In this document: positions 1 to 9,339 of the stretch, piece after piece | Position numbering within the stretch: position 1 is the first letter of the stretch | Layout: every line of letters begins with the position of its first letter | Assembly: GCA_012295275.1 (NCBI GenBank) | Contig: CM022677.1 | Location: forward strand, 2,022,576-2,042,575 | Direction of reading: 5' to 3' | Length of the DNA: 20,000 bases | Source: Chrysomallon squamiferum | Lineage: Eukaryota > Mollusca > Gastropoda > Neomphalida > Peltospiridae | Position numbers and translations under genes: made by a program | The notes under the pieces: generated by a model | Databases searched by the model: none | What the model was told of the DNA's origin: nothing | The model's input: the letters and a program-made list of their open reading frames with translations, nothing else

Positions 1-403
1 GTTCAGAGGATAGTATCGTAAATATAAATTTTCCATCAGTTAATAGCAATGGAATGTATGAATGAGTTAATGAAAGGGAGATAACTCCTGTACAGCTTAT
101 TATGAAGTGCACAAGAGTTATCTGTTGTGGACTTATATATTCAATGAATTAATTTTCTATTTACAAGTGAGCTGGACTTGGTAGTCTTCACAGCTGGTAT
201 AATAATGACCATGTTACGTACTCTCCTGTCTGTGGGATGGTTCATATCAATGATTCTTTGCTGCTAACTGGAAAGAGTAGCCCGTGAAGCAAAATGTTTA
301 TATTGGTTCAAGTCAAGTTTCAGGTGAAAACAATTATTTCTTCTAATATTGTCTTTATGTGACAAAAATTCTTAAAACATTTGAGAAAAATATTGTTTCT
401 TTG
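1..403. other. Non-coding, nothing recognised
   Basis: AT-rich sequence with stop codons in every frame and no protein, RNA or repeat signature that I recognise. It ends in the long adenine run that follows. Confidence 0.5.

Positions 404-432
<29 letters not shown>
404..432 (+). repeat. A29 homopolymer
   Basis: An uninterrupted run of 29 adenines. It could be the tail of an old retroposed sequence, but no recognisable retrogene or SINE body lies to its left, so it is listed only as a homopolymer. Confidence 0.95.
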
Positions 433-434
<2 letters not shown>

Positions 435-460
435 AAATTAAAACAACCAATTTTATAAAT

Positions 461-582
461 AAAGATAAAATGTCAGCTAAATCTAGTATTTATATAAAAT
501 CTAAGTTGACTGTGTACAAAGATAAACTGTCCGCTAAATGTAGTATTTATGTAAAAATTAAGAAGATTGTGTACAAAGATAA
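461..582 (+). repeat. 57-bp tandem repeat, about 2.1 copies
   Basis: Unit 1 is 461-517 and unit 2 is 518-574, followed by the first bases of a third. The copies share the blocks AAAGATAAA, GCTAAAT, TAGTATTTAT and TGTGTAC and are roughly 80 percent identical by eye. Because 57 is divisible by 3, a reading frame through the repeat encodes a 19-residue peptide repeat starting KDK(M/L)SAK. That frame begins at a GTG and runs through the A29 tract, so I do not regard it as a gene. Confidence 0.85.
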
Positions 583-730
583 CACTGTGATTCTGTTAGA
601 AATTTACTTGACATGACTTTTTCTTGGTTTGTTGAGATCTTAAAAATATATAAAACTTTGTTTTAACTGTGGTAAAATGGTTACTGAAATGAAGCGTAAG
701 TTTGTCGGTGTTTTTGTTTTTTTGTTTGTA

Positions 731-732
<2 letters not shown>

Positions 733-807
<75 letters not shown>
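733..807. repeat. (GT)n microsatellite
   Basis: About 37 uninterrupted GT dinucleotides, followed by a short T run. The apparent ORF through it (valine-cysteine repeat) is an artefact. Confidence 0.98.
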
Positions 808-810
<3 letters not shown>

Positions 811-903
811 TTTTTATTTACATATAATTATAATGACGGATATTAAACAAACGTTGCTAACACCCTAATTTTATTTATTGATGTATTATTATTATTGTTC
901 TTT

Positions 904-931
904 TCTTCTTTCTTCTTCTTCTTCTTCTTCT

Positions 932-974
<43 letters not shown>
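904..974. repeat. Compound (TTC)n-(TAG)n microsatellite
   Basis: A TTC-type trinucleotide run changes abruptly, near 932, into about 14 TAG units. Both are trinucleotide repeats and meet without a spacer. Confidence 0.96.
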
Positions 975-2218
975 TATGGTTTTCTTTATAATGTTCACTT
1001 TATTGTTTAAATATTAAGACCACTTATTAAAATTTTACTTTAAAGTATGTTATAATTATTTTATTTTATTGTTCACTTAGGAAATAATCTTTAATTTTTA
1101 AACAGAGTAATTCGACGCTCGATACATGGATCGATAGATCACAACATTACATCATTTCCAGTGCAAATGGGGAAGACCCTGTACAAAAATAACTGTCCAA
1201 TCAAAATATTAGATTTGATCGGTGACATTCGGGCTTTTCAAATACCTATAAATAACATTAACATAATAATATGTTATTCTGCTAACCATCAACGATTTAC
1301 TAAACCACTAATACTGAAGCGTATTAATTCAAAACTCTCCTTTTCTTAGCAATCCCACAACTAATAATACTAAATCAAACAGCACCTCTATACATTCTTG
1401 CCTGCGTCTATTTTTAGATGACGCTGCAATCGGTAGCTCCGCCCACTTGGCTGAATTCTTATAACAACTCGCCACTTGTAGACAACATCTGATAGATAAA
1501 CAGCTCAAGTTTAAATGTTAGTCACTGAAGCTTCATAACAGAATAGTTACAAACAAAACATTGTTGTTACAGCAAATGCACAAGTGATTAAAACACGAGA
1601 AAACACCGATATGCATTTCCCAAACATGTTGTCTCATTCTTTAGGTGTCACCTGATGTTTTCTTCTAAGAGTCTTGTGTGTAAGAGTTGTCTTCAGTTGG
1701 AAAGCTTGAGATGAATGATTTAATTAGAGCATTTTCTTCATCTGATCAGTTATGTTTTGTTTTAATTTTGAAATATTTTTACATTACAAAATATGTTATC
1801 AAAATAAAAACTGAGTGAAGCTGTGTTCATCATAATTAGTAAGTACTGTATAATAGTTATTACTAAGATATATGATAGATTTATTTTGATAGTGTCTCAG
1901 TTTTATTAACATGAATTTCTGTTGTGGACTCAGTCTTTTAAAGACTGATCATAGGTTCTTTAATGTTTAAGTCATTCTTCTAATTATTGGCTTTTTGATG
2001 TTTAAATATTTATTTTTCATTCTTTCAATATTTTGTTAAAATATTTAAAATCATTTTTGATAATTTAAAATTTAATTTTTTCAATTTCTTGTTGTTCTTA
2101 TTATTTTAAAAGTTTAACTACACTTTCTTGTTATTATTTTATTCTTACTTATACTGTAAACAGAAAGTACTACTATTATATCATGATTAATATTAGAATT
2201 ATGCAAGTGCCTGTTCTC
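975..2218. other. Non-coding stretch; possible GC box near 1440
   Basis: AT-rich, no supported gene. The less AT-rich part (about 1380-1470) contains a GC-box-like CTCCGCCCAC at about 1438. Without a recognisable downstream exon this is not enough to call a promoter. The remainder is mostly T/A-rich and unremarkable. Confidence 0.4.
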
Positions 2219-2283
2219 ATTATTATTATAATTATTATTAGTAGTAGTAGTAATAGTAGTAGTAGCAGTAGTAGTAGTAGTAT
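2219..2283. repeat. (TTA)n-(TAG)n microsatellite
   Basis: ATT/TTA trinucleotides pass into TAG trinucleotides with a few substitutions (TAA, CAG). It is of the same compound trinucleotide type as the run at 904-974. Confidence 0.93.
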
Positions 2284-3738
2284 TAAAATACTAATAATGT
2301 AGTATTATTATAATTTGTAAAATCACTTTGTGGAAAGACTTTGTAGATGACAGACAAAGTTTGTTTTCACAGCAAGTCACTAAATACATTTTTTATTATT
2401 TGTTCAAGTTCTGAAATGCAGATAACTGTTGGTTTTCATTAACAAATGTTTGTTTAAAACTTAATATTGACTTAAATTTCTTTTTAAAGTTTTATTCTGG
2501 AGCACAAAGAAAAAAGTTTTGAAATAAAAATGAATAGTAATCACTAATCACAGATGTTAAAAATTATTAAGCTTTGTATTTCTCATTTGATTTAATTATG
2601 AGTCATTTTTTAAAATATTTTCATTTAAAGTTATTATTAACAGTTCTTGTTATTATTAAAAGTTATTATTAAAAGTCTTGCTTAGCTTTGTTTATTTACA
2701 AAAGAGTAAATGTAAGCAGTGTTATCAGTAATTTTTTATTAGTTCAGTCTGAAAAATGCCAGGATTTTAAAATCAGTTAAAGTGTATTCACTGAATTTTC
2801 TAGAAACAAGAAAGACAAAGTTTATTAGTAAATGTGGCTTTGTAACATTAACATAAATACTGTTTTAAATTTAGTGCCACAAAAGGAAGATCAGTTTGAT
2901 TCACTGTTTACAAATAAAATGTGTTAAATTACATCAAAGTGTAAGATAACTTGTAACACGAGACATAAACACAGTACTCTCCTACCAAAGCTTTAACAAA
3001 AAACTTTCTATTTTTCTCATGTTGTATAAAAAAAAACTAAAATCAGATTGCAAATGGATAGTATGTTGTTTGTTTCCTGCTGAAAGCATTGATGCAACCA
3101 TCAGTTCAGGTTTTGTTAACTTGCTAGTATTTATTCATTTTCTCTCTGCCAAAATCTTGGTTTTGCACTCTGTCTGGTGATAGTCATTATGTTATAGAAT
3201 GACAGCTAGTCTCTGTTTTTCTGTATTAAATGACTTATCTTTTTGTTTGCACAATGGATCTGATGAAATCTCTTCTATTAATTTCACTTTAAAATGCATT
3301 GTCATCTTTTAGATCACTCTGACCATTATGACTGCAATAAACAACACAAAATGTGCTCACATGTATTTATGCAGATTCTACTTTTCACATTAAATGTAAA
3401 TGAGTGAATTTACTTAAGTATCACAACACAATGAAAATAGTCTCATTCATCTAGCTGAAGATATTATTACAAGACATGGGATCATTGTTTATTAATCCTT
3501 CAAAGAAGTGTGATCATTTCTTCTCACACTGTGGTCTAATTACATGCAAATTACTGCCATTGTTTAACAAGTGAAACTACTTCTAAAATTGAGTTCCTGC
3601 AGATACATAGCTGATATGTATACGTTCTTTTGCTGTGGAATTTTCACTCGAAATCAGAAGTAGACAGCACATAGATCAGTAATGTTTTGATATAATAGAT
3701 TAATGTTAGCAGGTCAGGACTTTCAAATGACTAGTCAG
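2284..3738. other. Non-coding stretch, nothing recognised
   Basis: Around 1.45 kb of AT-rich DNA with no long open frame, no RNA gene signature and no repeat of note. I looked here on the minus strand for downstream exons of the LigB-like gene and saw none. Confidence 0.45.
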
Positions 3739-3739
3739 G

Positions 3740-3774
<35 letters not shown>

Positions 3775-3857
3775 GTAGTATATATATATATATATATGTG
3801 TATGTGTGTGTGTGTGTGTGTGTGTGTCTGTGTGTGTCTGTGTGTGTGTGTGTGTGT
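3739..3857. repeat. Compound AT / TGTA / TG microsatellite
   Basis: Successive blocks of (AT)n, (GTAT)n, (AT)n and (TG)n, with two TCTG interruptions in the last block. Open frames on both strands here are low-complexity artefacts. Confidence 0.97.
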
Positions 3858-4112
3858 CAGAAACTCCGAGTTAATTTTAGCATTACAAGGAGTTGGGTGA
3901 TAAGTTTTCTGAGGTGCTAACTTAAAGGACAGAAGGTAGTGCATATGTCATGTGACTAGTCTGAGTGGTATTGGTACCTGAAAGGGCAGCAGACTATAAT
4001 AGCATCACGTGACAAGGTGTTAATTATCTCAGACAGCTTAACTATTACATGACTATTCTGTATCCACAAGAGAACAATAACACAAACACGAATTCAGTAT
4101 GAAACATTGTTT
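3858..4112. other. Non-coding stretch, nothing recognised
   Basis: Mixed-composition sequence between two dinucleotide microsatellites. No gene or element recognised. Confidence 0.4.

Positions 4113-4170
<58 letters not shown>
4113..4170. repeat. (AT)n microsatellite
   Basis: A nearly pure AT dinucleotide run followed by three GTAT units. It lies about 190 bp left of the 37-bp direct repeat that starts copy A. Confidence 0.96.
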
Positions 4171-4173
<3 letters not shown>

Positions 4174-4358
4174 CACAAATTAACCCTCAAGGGTAATATA
4201 TAGTTACATAGTTAAATCGTACGATTCGACGATACGTTATCAAAGCTAATAGTTGACAAATAATACAAAACTAATTCAGCCCAGTTGGTTACTTGATCTT
4301 TCTAAATAATCTTTTAATTATTAAAATACGTTATCTTTGTTTTTATAAATGTAACACA

Positions 4359-4395
4359 GAATAACACTATGAAAAATTCAACAGTAATAGATTTA
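4359..4395 (+). repeat. 37-bp direct repeat, left side of copy A
   Basis: Begins GAATAACACTATG and ends AGATTTA. It recurs at 6628-6664 with a single mismatch (TAATAG here, TATTAG there). The two repeats exactly bracket copy A of the 2.2-kb segment, and neither is present at the ends of copy B. This looks like a target-site duplication, although 37 bp is long for most elements. Confidence 0.9.
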
Positions 4396-6154
4396 GGCTC
4401 TGCTATTTAGTTTTTGTGTATTTAACCCTATTTTCTGTCATTAATTACGTAAAGAGTTAAGGACTGTAAAATATAAATTATAAACATAGTTATACAAGAT
4501 AACTAAATCAATATTATCGTAATATAATAAGATATTTAAGATAAAATGTAGCAGAAATTCTGCTTTAATGGGCATATAAAATAAAGATTTAGTGAAAATT
4601 CTATAATTCACTTCAAAGAAAACACAATTACAATTAAAAACAAGTCTGGCAAAGAGGCACTAATCAGGTTGTCACACCGTACCAAGCTGAATAGCAGTGA
4701 AAGTTTTTTTATTTTAGTTTTTTTAAAATATAGCTACATAGAAAATACAATCTTTACTGATCAAACACGACTCAAAATGAAAACTGGTTTGCTTTATAAC
4801 TACAGATGAATGAAACTGGCTGATGGTATAAATCGGGTAATTTTACAATGCGTATTAATTAGAGTATGTTTAAATACTGCTGTTCAGAAATGTGTTATGA
4901 TGGTTCACTGTGGTGTGTCATAAAGAGACGACTGTCACGTGATCACACCTTTAAACACCTTGGATGTTTTATTAAGGCTCAGTGTACGGTAACAAGGTGC
5001 TTTAATGGCCACCTAACAAGGAATATAAACGCTAAAATGACAGCAAACTATATAAATCAATAAGTCTGCCTATCCACTATAAAGTTAAGGTTTACATTAA
5101 TTATTTAATTATGATATACAGGTGTCTTGATAACAATACATTATAAAACATACGTTTAAATCATTTTGATTAATGATACGAGTACGGTTATAAAGGGAAC
5201 CAAGACAAAATAAGAATCTGCACGGAGGACAGAATAAAACCTTAAATTTTATTGATAAATGTTATTGACACAGGTTAATTGCACATTACACCCTATCAAA
5301 ATAAGAATAGACAATTGCTTACCATACTCGTCCGTAAAGAAAATGTCATTCGAAAACATTTGGTTTCCCCGCCTGACTGAATTCTCGTCTTCACCGTTTC
5401 CTTCGCTTACTTCTCTCCTTAATTACTAAAAGCCAGCCTTTTTTAATAACAACGCCATGGAGTTGAAAAATTTGCGATAACAATAAAAAGAGCGATGTGA
5501 TTATAGTAATAATTAAAGTTAAGCAATTTCAATTCCATAGCTTAAAATAAAAGAGCGGATGTGATTTGAAGTAACAATTAAAGTTAAGCAATCTGAATTC
5601 TGTGACACTATATCAACATTATGACAGATATTTGGTAGTAAATAACTAACTGTTAGTATATACAGTTACTAATAAGACTGCAAACAGAGTGGGAAAAAAC
5701 ACCCAGATACTGTTTCGTTTAATTTTGACAATTGTTTTCTTTCTTTTTTTAAACTACGCAGGATTTGATGACATTCTACACAGACATGCCAGCACATAAA
5801 TAATTTTTATTATTAATAACCATCTACTTTCTCTCTTCAAGGAAATGAATTTTAATAATATCTTCCTGTAAAATGATGTCATTCCAGATTTGTATTATTA
5901 TTATTATTTTTTTTTTTAATTTGTTCCTTATTATTATGTATTATCTTTGTTGTTGTTTGTTTGTTCGATTTAACTCGTTTCGATAATCCATTCGGTGTCC
6001 AAAAGTTGTTACAAAATATTGATAACGTCACAAAAAAAAAATAAAAAAAAATAGGAAGCTCAAATCTGCGACGAGGGCTGTTTACGTAACCAATAAACTA
6101 ATGTTTACAAATCGTATGTAATTTTTACACACATACAGACAGTCAGTGAAATAC

Positions 6155-6259
6155 CTAAATGGAGAAGTTCTTATATCATGGCAACATCATGTGTATATCG
6201 TCTGCTGGGCTGCGAGAGAATTACAACTTTTGTGTTTTCCAGATCTGGTATCTCTCCAT
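6155..6259 (-). pseudogene. Broken duplicate of LigB-like exon 3
   Basis: Counterpart of the exon at 16399-16523. The AG acceptor and GT donor positions are kept. The exon is 105 nt instead of 125 because 20 nt are missing near its start, next to a pair of GATACCA repeats that is intact in copy B. The deletion shifts the frame, and the shifted frame then meets TGA. In the original frame a TAA also replaces the codon for P in the MIPELL stretch. It therefore cannot encode the domain piece. It lies in sense orientation, probably inside a later intron of the same gene. Confidence 0.85.
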
Positions 6260-6272
6260 CTTAATATGTGCC

Positions 6273-6275
6273 AAA

Positions 6276-6306
<31 letters not shown>

Positions 6307-6309
6307 ATA
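6273..6309. repeat. (AAAT)n microsatellite in copy A
   Basis: Nine or so AAAT units directly upstream (minus-strand sense) of the duplicated exon 3 acceptor. The same repeat occupies 16537-16576 in copy B, so it was part of the segment before duplication. Confidence 0.95.
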
Positions 6310-6481
6310 TGTAACAAAATGAATACAAGAAAATGAAATTAAAAAGAAAAAATTGTATGACTCTACTTTACAAGAGTATTTATAAATAATGTCAGTTTTG
6401 GTATAAAATATATAGAAACATTTCTATATAATATATTATCAATAGGATTGCAAATAAATATATCATTATTATGTGCTGTAC

Positions 6482-6513
6482 GGTTCGAAAACGGCATAAT
6501 GTGGGTCCTCAGT
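6482..6513 (-). pseudogene. Duplicate of the 32-nt LigB-like microexon
   Basis: Counterpart of 16748-16779. Length, acceptor AG and donor GT are all conserved and the frame is open. Four of 32 bases differ, three of them changing the residue encoded within the microexon (TEDPHYAVFE here, TEDTQYAFFE in copy B), the fourth altering the codon split across the splice. With exon 3 of this copy broken, inclusion in the transcript would not give a functional product, so it is called a relic. Confidence 0.65.
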
Positions 6514-6627
6514 CTTTTGTGAGACTTTGCATTGAGCGAAAACAGAAATTGGTGTATCAATAACTATATTTTTATAGGATAATGTTTTCTTGCTGTCAGT
6601 ATTATTAGTCTATGCTAATTTAAAAAA

Positions 6628-6664
6628 GAATAACACTATGAAAAATTCAACAGTATTAGATTTA
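6628..6664 (+). repeat. 37-bp direct repeat, right side of copy A
   Basis: 36 of 37 bases match 4359-4395. It begins within the shared GA at the end of copy A and continues into unique flanking DNA, which is the geometry expected of a duplicated insertion site. Confidence 0.9.
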
Positions 6665-6738
6665 CCTATCTTCAATCATTCAAGATGTATGTTACATATA
6701 CAAAACATTAAACCATAATTACCATTTTCTGCGTTTTC

Positions 6739-6975
6739 CTTTGTCTTGTGCAGACAAAGACTCTCAAGAAGGGCACTGATCAAAGATGGAATGGATGGAA
6801 AACTCTTTTTACGTGCCCACGTCCAAATCAAGGTTCAGGCACGCCTATCATGGATCCGATCTCTGGGATCGCCAGGGATGGGTTCCGGGACAGAAGAGGG
6901 GAAGGGGAAGGGAAAGTGGAAGGGAAAGGTGCATTTGAAGTGGGCAATTTGGAATAAACCTTTGAGTGGTTTTTA
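6739..6975. other. GC-richer island with G-rich purine tract
   Basis: About 240 bp of clearly higher GC than its surroundings. It opens with a hairpin (CTTTGTCT, 5-nt loop, AGACAAAG at 6739-6759). It contains GTGCCCACGTCC and AGGTTCAGGCACG motifs and then a purine tract at 6892-6929 with G runs at 6898-6901, 6904-6907, 6910-6912 and 6922-6924, a possible G-quadruplex on the plus strand. Two overlapping open frames of 69 and 76 codons cross it, but neither resembles a protein I know. The composition suggests a fragment of a mobile element or captured DNA. I cannot name the family. Confidence 0.5.
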
Positions 6976-7003
6976 GTTAATAAGATCCAAAAGGGTGCAG
7001 TAG

Positions 7004-7115
7004 ATATACATATATACACACCCACACACATACATACATATACACATATATAGATATATATACCTATATACATACATACACATACACATACACATATATA
7101 CATATATATATATAT
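7004..7115. repeat. ACAT / AT / CA compound microsatellite
   Basis: Imperfect mixture of ATAC, ACAC and AT units. The minus-strand open frame through it (cysteine-valine-tyrosine repeats) is an artefact. Confidence 0.95.
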
Positions 7116-7136
7116 GCATTGGGCATTGTTTGAGGG

Positions 7137-7185
7137 GTTTTATTTATTTATATTTTTTATTTATTTATTTATTTATTTATTTAGT
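7137..7185 (-). repeat. (TAAA)n run, likely LINE 3' tail
   Basis: A TTTA tetranucleotide run on the plus strand, reading (TAAA)n on the strand of the LINE. It lies beyond the ORF2 stop, the 3' UTR and the minisatellite. A simple-sequence A-rich tail is usual for this class, so the element probably ends here. No clear target-site duplication could be matched to the other end because both flanks are low-complexity. Confidence 0.6.
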
Positions 7186-7231
7186 TTTACTATTATATAA
7201 CGAGAAAAAACGTCGTAGAAGTCGTGCACGT

Positions 7232-7654
7232 TTTGTTGTTGTTAAACAAACTCATTGTTAGCGTCGCGTTGTTGTATGTTTTTGTTGCACGTCGCGTTTT
7301 GTTGTTGTTAGCGTCGCGTTGTTGTTGTTTTTTTTGTTGTTGTTAGCGTCGCGTTGTTGTATGTTTTTGTTGTTGTTAGCGTCGCGCGTCGTTGTATGTT
7401 TTTGTTGTTGTTAGTTTGTTGTATGTTTTCGCGTTGTTGTATGTTTTTTGTTGTTGTTAGCGTCGCGTTGTTGTATGTTTTTGTTGTTGTTAGCGTTTGT
7501 TGTTAGCGTCGCGTTGTTGTATGTTTTGTTGTTGTTTGCGTCGCGTTGTTGTTTGTTTTGTTGTTGTTAGCGCGTTGTGTATGTTTCTGTTGTTGTTAGC
7601 GTCGCGTTGTTGTATGTTTTTGTTGTTGTTAGCGTCGCGTTGTTGTATGTTTTT
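7232..7654 (-). repeat. 33-bp CpG-bearing minisatellite in LINE 3' region
   Basis: About a dozen imperfect units, each combining GTTGTTGTTAGCGTCGCG with GTTGTTGTATGTTTTT (plus strand). Several units are shortened or fused. It is the most CpG-dense simple repeat in an AT-rich window. It lies between the LINE 3' UTR and its putative (TAAA)n tail, so it is probably part of the element or expanded from its 3' end. Open frames through it on either strand are repeats, not genes. Confidence 0.85.
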
Positions 7655-7808
7655 GGAGTTGTTTGGCCGCAAATCTGTCGAAAGGGAGGTTACCAGTTGG
7701 TTCTGGGGTTAGATAGGGATATGTTTATTTTATGTAGTATTTTATGAAATTGTCTCTGTGTTTATATTTTGATTTTTGTTGCTTCCACGTATCGCATTAT
7801 GAGGTTGT

Positions 7809-8040
7809 CTACTTGTTTTTTAAGTGTTTGGGAGAGTTGAAAATGTCAACTGGAGTAAATCTGACTTTGATGTTTGTTAAAGCTGTGTTTAGTTTGCGTC
7901 TGTCCTTGTCGTACTTCGTGCAATAGAACAGATAGTGTCTGACATTGTCCAGTTTATGGCATGTGCCGCACTTGTTACTCACAGTGTTGTCGAGTCTGTG
8001 TCTGCTGTCGTTTAGTCCGAAGGTCACTCCCACTCTGAGA
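7809..8040 (-). pseudogene. C-terminal CCHC region of ORF2
   Basis: Reads TLTRLRVGVTFGLND and then a CX2CX7HX4C motif (CGTCHKLDNVRHYLFYC), the usual zinc-binding tail of this LINE class, and stops at 7809. It is joined to the RNase H piece by a frameshift near 8050. About 150 bp of 3' UTR separate the stop from the minisatellite. Confidence 0.85.
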
Positions 8041-8044
8041 CGGG

Positions 8045-9083
8045 TTAAAGTTTGAGTTGTTTTGTTGTTGTCTGTCTGAGGTGTGGGCTGGGCGAGTTTA
8101 CTTTCGGTTTAATTATGTAATGCCATAGTCTAGTTTTGTTGTCCCAGTCTTGTTGCCACGATTCTATTAGCTTATTGTGCGCTATGGTCATGATTTCGTT
8201 AACGTTGTATTTAGAGTCAAAGTCGATCGTGTCGTCTTCTAGCGAGTGTTTTGCGTTTTTGTCTGCCAGCTCGTTTCCAGTAACACCCACGTGAGCGGGT
8301 ACCCACTCGAAGGTGACCTTGTGTCCTCTGTAGTTGATACAGTTTGTGAGTTCGATAATCTCTCTAATGTACTGGGAGCTGCTGAATTTGAGTTTGTGCA
8401 GAGCTTGCAATGAGCTGAGGGAGTCAGTCAGTATGAGGTATTTCTTTTTCGTGTTTGTGACATAAGTTTGAGTTAGGACCCATTTAAGTGCTGAGAGAAT
8501 AGCTATTAGTTCCGTAGTAAAGACGGATAGGTTGTTGGTCAGTCTACCTCTGTAGTTGAAGGGTGGGTCGGGTAGTTCCGGCCTGACATGAAAGGCCATG
8601 CCTGTTCTTCCCGTGAGAGGGTCTTTGGAGCCGTCTGTATAGACCTGTATGAAGTCCGAGTAGTGGTCGCTTAATGCTGCTCTAAAAATTACGTTTTTAA
8701 ATGGGTCGTGTTCCGTCTTCGATACTTCCTGTCTAAGCGTTAGAGGTATGTCTAGTTGTTTTATTGTCCATGGGGGTTCTAAGGGTGGAGGGTTGTTTTC
8801 GAGTTCTAGGTCCAGTAGGTTTAGTCTGTTTGCTGTCCTGTGTGTGATGTTAAGTGATGCTTCTCTGTCGTTGATGTAGGGTAGGTTGTTTGGGATTATT
8901 GTGTTTATAGGATGGGTGGGGATTAGATTTTTGATTTTGAACCAGTGTTTGAGACACTGTGTGCTGCGTCGGATTCGCAGCGGTAGCATGTTCAGTTCCA
9001 CAAACAGACTGTCCGTCGGTGTGCCTGGGAAGACCCTGGCAACAATTCTTAGTGCCTTGTTGTATACCGTGTCTAGTCGGTTT
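8045..9083 (-). pseudogene. ORF2 segment with intact RNase H domain
   Basis: The longest undamaged reading frame of the element. It is open from the stop at about 9082 down to 8045, and includes a 318-codon stretch starting at the ATG at 9001. Counting from that ATG, the RNase H catalytic set is complete: D123 (VYTDGS), E164 (TTELIAIL), D193 (LTDSLSS) and D247 (NELADK). The later histidine is in VPAHVGVTGN. The preceding VELNMLPLRIRR region is the usual connector after the reverse transcriptase. In this class RNase H removes the RNA strand after first-strand synthesis. As part of a dead element it is unlikely to be made as a separate protein. Confidence 0.92.
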
Positions 9084-9339
9084 TAGTTGGTATTCAGACA
9101 CACGCTGAACGCCTGGGACCCATACTGGAGTCTTGATTACTACTAGTGCTTCGAACACCATCAAGAGAGATTTTCTGTCAGCTCCCCATTTGGCGTTCGA
9201 AAGCACTTTCAGTAAATTCATGTATTTTGTGCATGTGTTGAGTGTGTTGGTGATGTTTTGTTTGAAGGTAAGGCACCTGTCGAAGGTGACTCCCAGGAAT
9301 TTGACTGCGTTTACTTGTGGGATTTTTGTGTTGTTGTAA

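Larger units (their letters stand above)
4397..6629 (-). repeat. Copy A of a 2.2-kb duplicated gene segment
   Basis: Matches 14678-16895 in the same orientation over its whole length. By eye the identity is in the mid-90 percent range, with a few small indels. Both copies start GCTCTGCTATTTAG and end CTATGCTAATTTAAAAAAGA. Outside these points the similarity stops abruptly. The segment contains degraded versions of two exons of the minus-strand LigB-like gene, an (AAAT)n run and otherwise intron-like DNA. It has no terminal inverted repeats, no transposase or reverse transcriptase, and no untemplated tail: its A-rich right end is also present in copy B. Flanking 37-bp direct repeats suggest insertion of a copied piece. 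It is not an LTR: it does not start TG or end CA, and what lies between the copies is a LINE and simple repeats. Confidence 0.93.

Noticed and set aside
677-868. ORFs through GT, AT, ATT, CA and TTTA microsatellites (here and at 3703-3944, 6828-7103, 17660-17873)
   Set aside because: Low-complexity translations with no non-repeat protein content.
1161-1349. 62-codon plus-strand ORF
   Set aside because: Short, AT-driven composition, no recognisable motif and no splice or promoter context.
4866-5063. 65-codon plus-strand ORF, also present at 15152-15349
   Set aside because: Its persistence follows from the duplication. The copies differ by three replacement and two silent changes, show no recognisable domain, and the frame lies antisense within an intron of the LigB-like gene.
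4397-6629. Helitron or DNA transposon carrying gene fragments
   Set aside because: No TC start, no CTRR end with hairpin, no terminal inverted repeats and no transposase. A Helitron would also not create a 37-bp target duplication.
6820-6860. tRNA or SINE B-box (AGGTTCAGGC)
   Set aside because: Only a partial match to the B-box. No A-box at the right distance and no cloverleaf could be formed.
7490-7712. Asparagine-rich and cysteine/leucine-rich ORFs on the two strands of the 33-bp minisatellite
   Set aside because: A 33-bp unit automatically keeps frame. The peptides are pure repeat without a domain.
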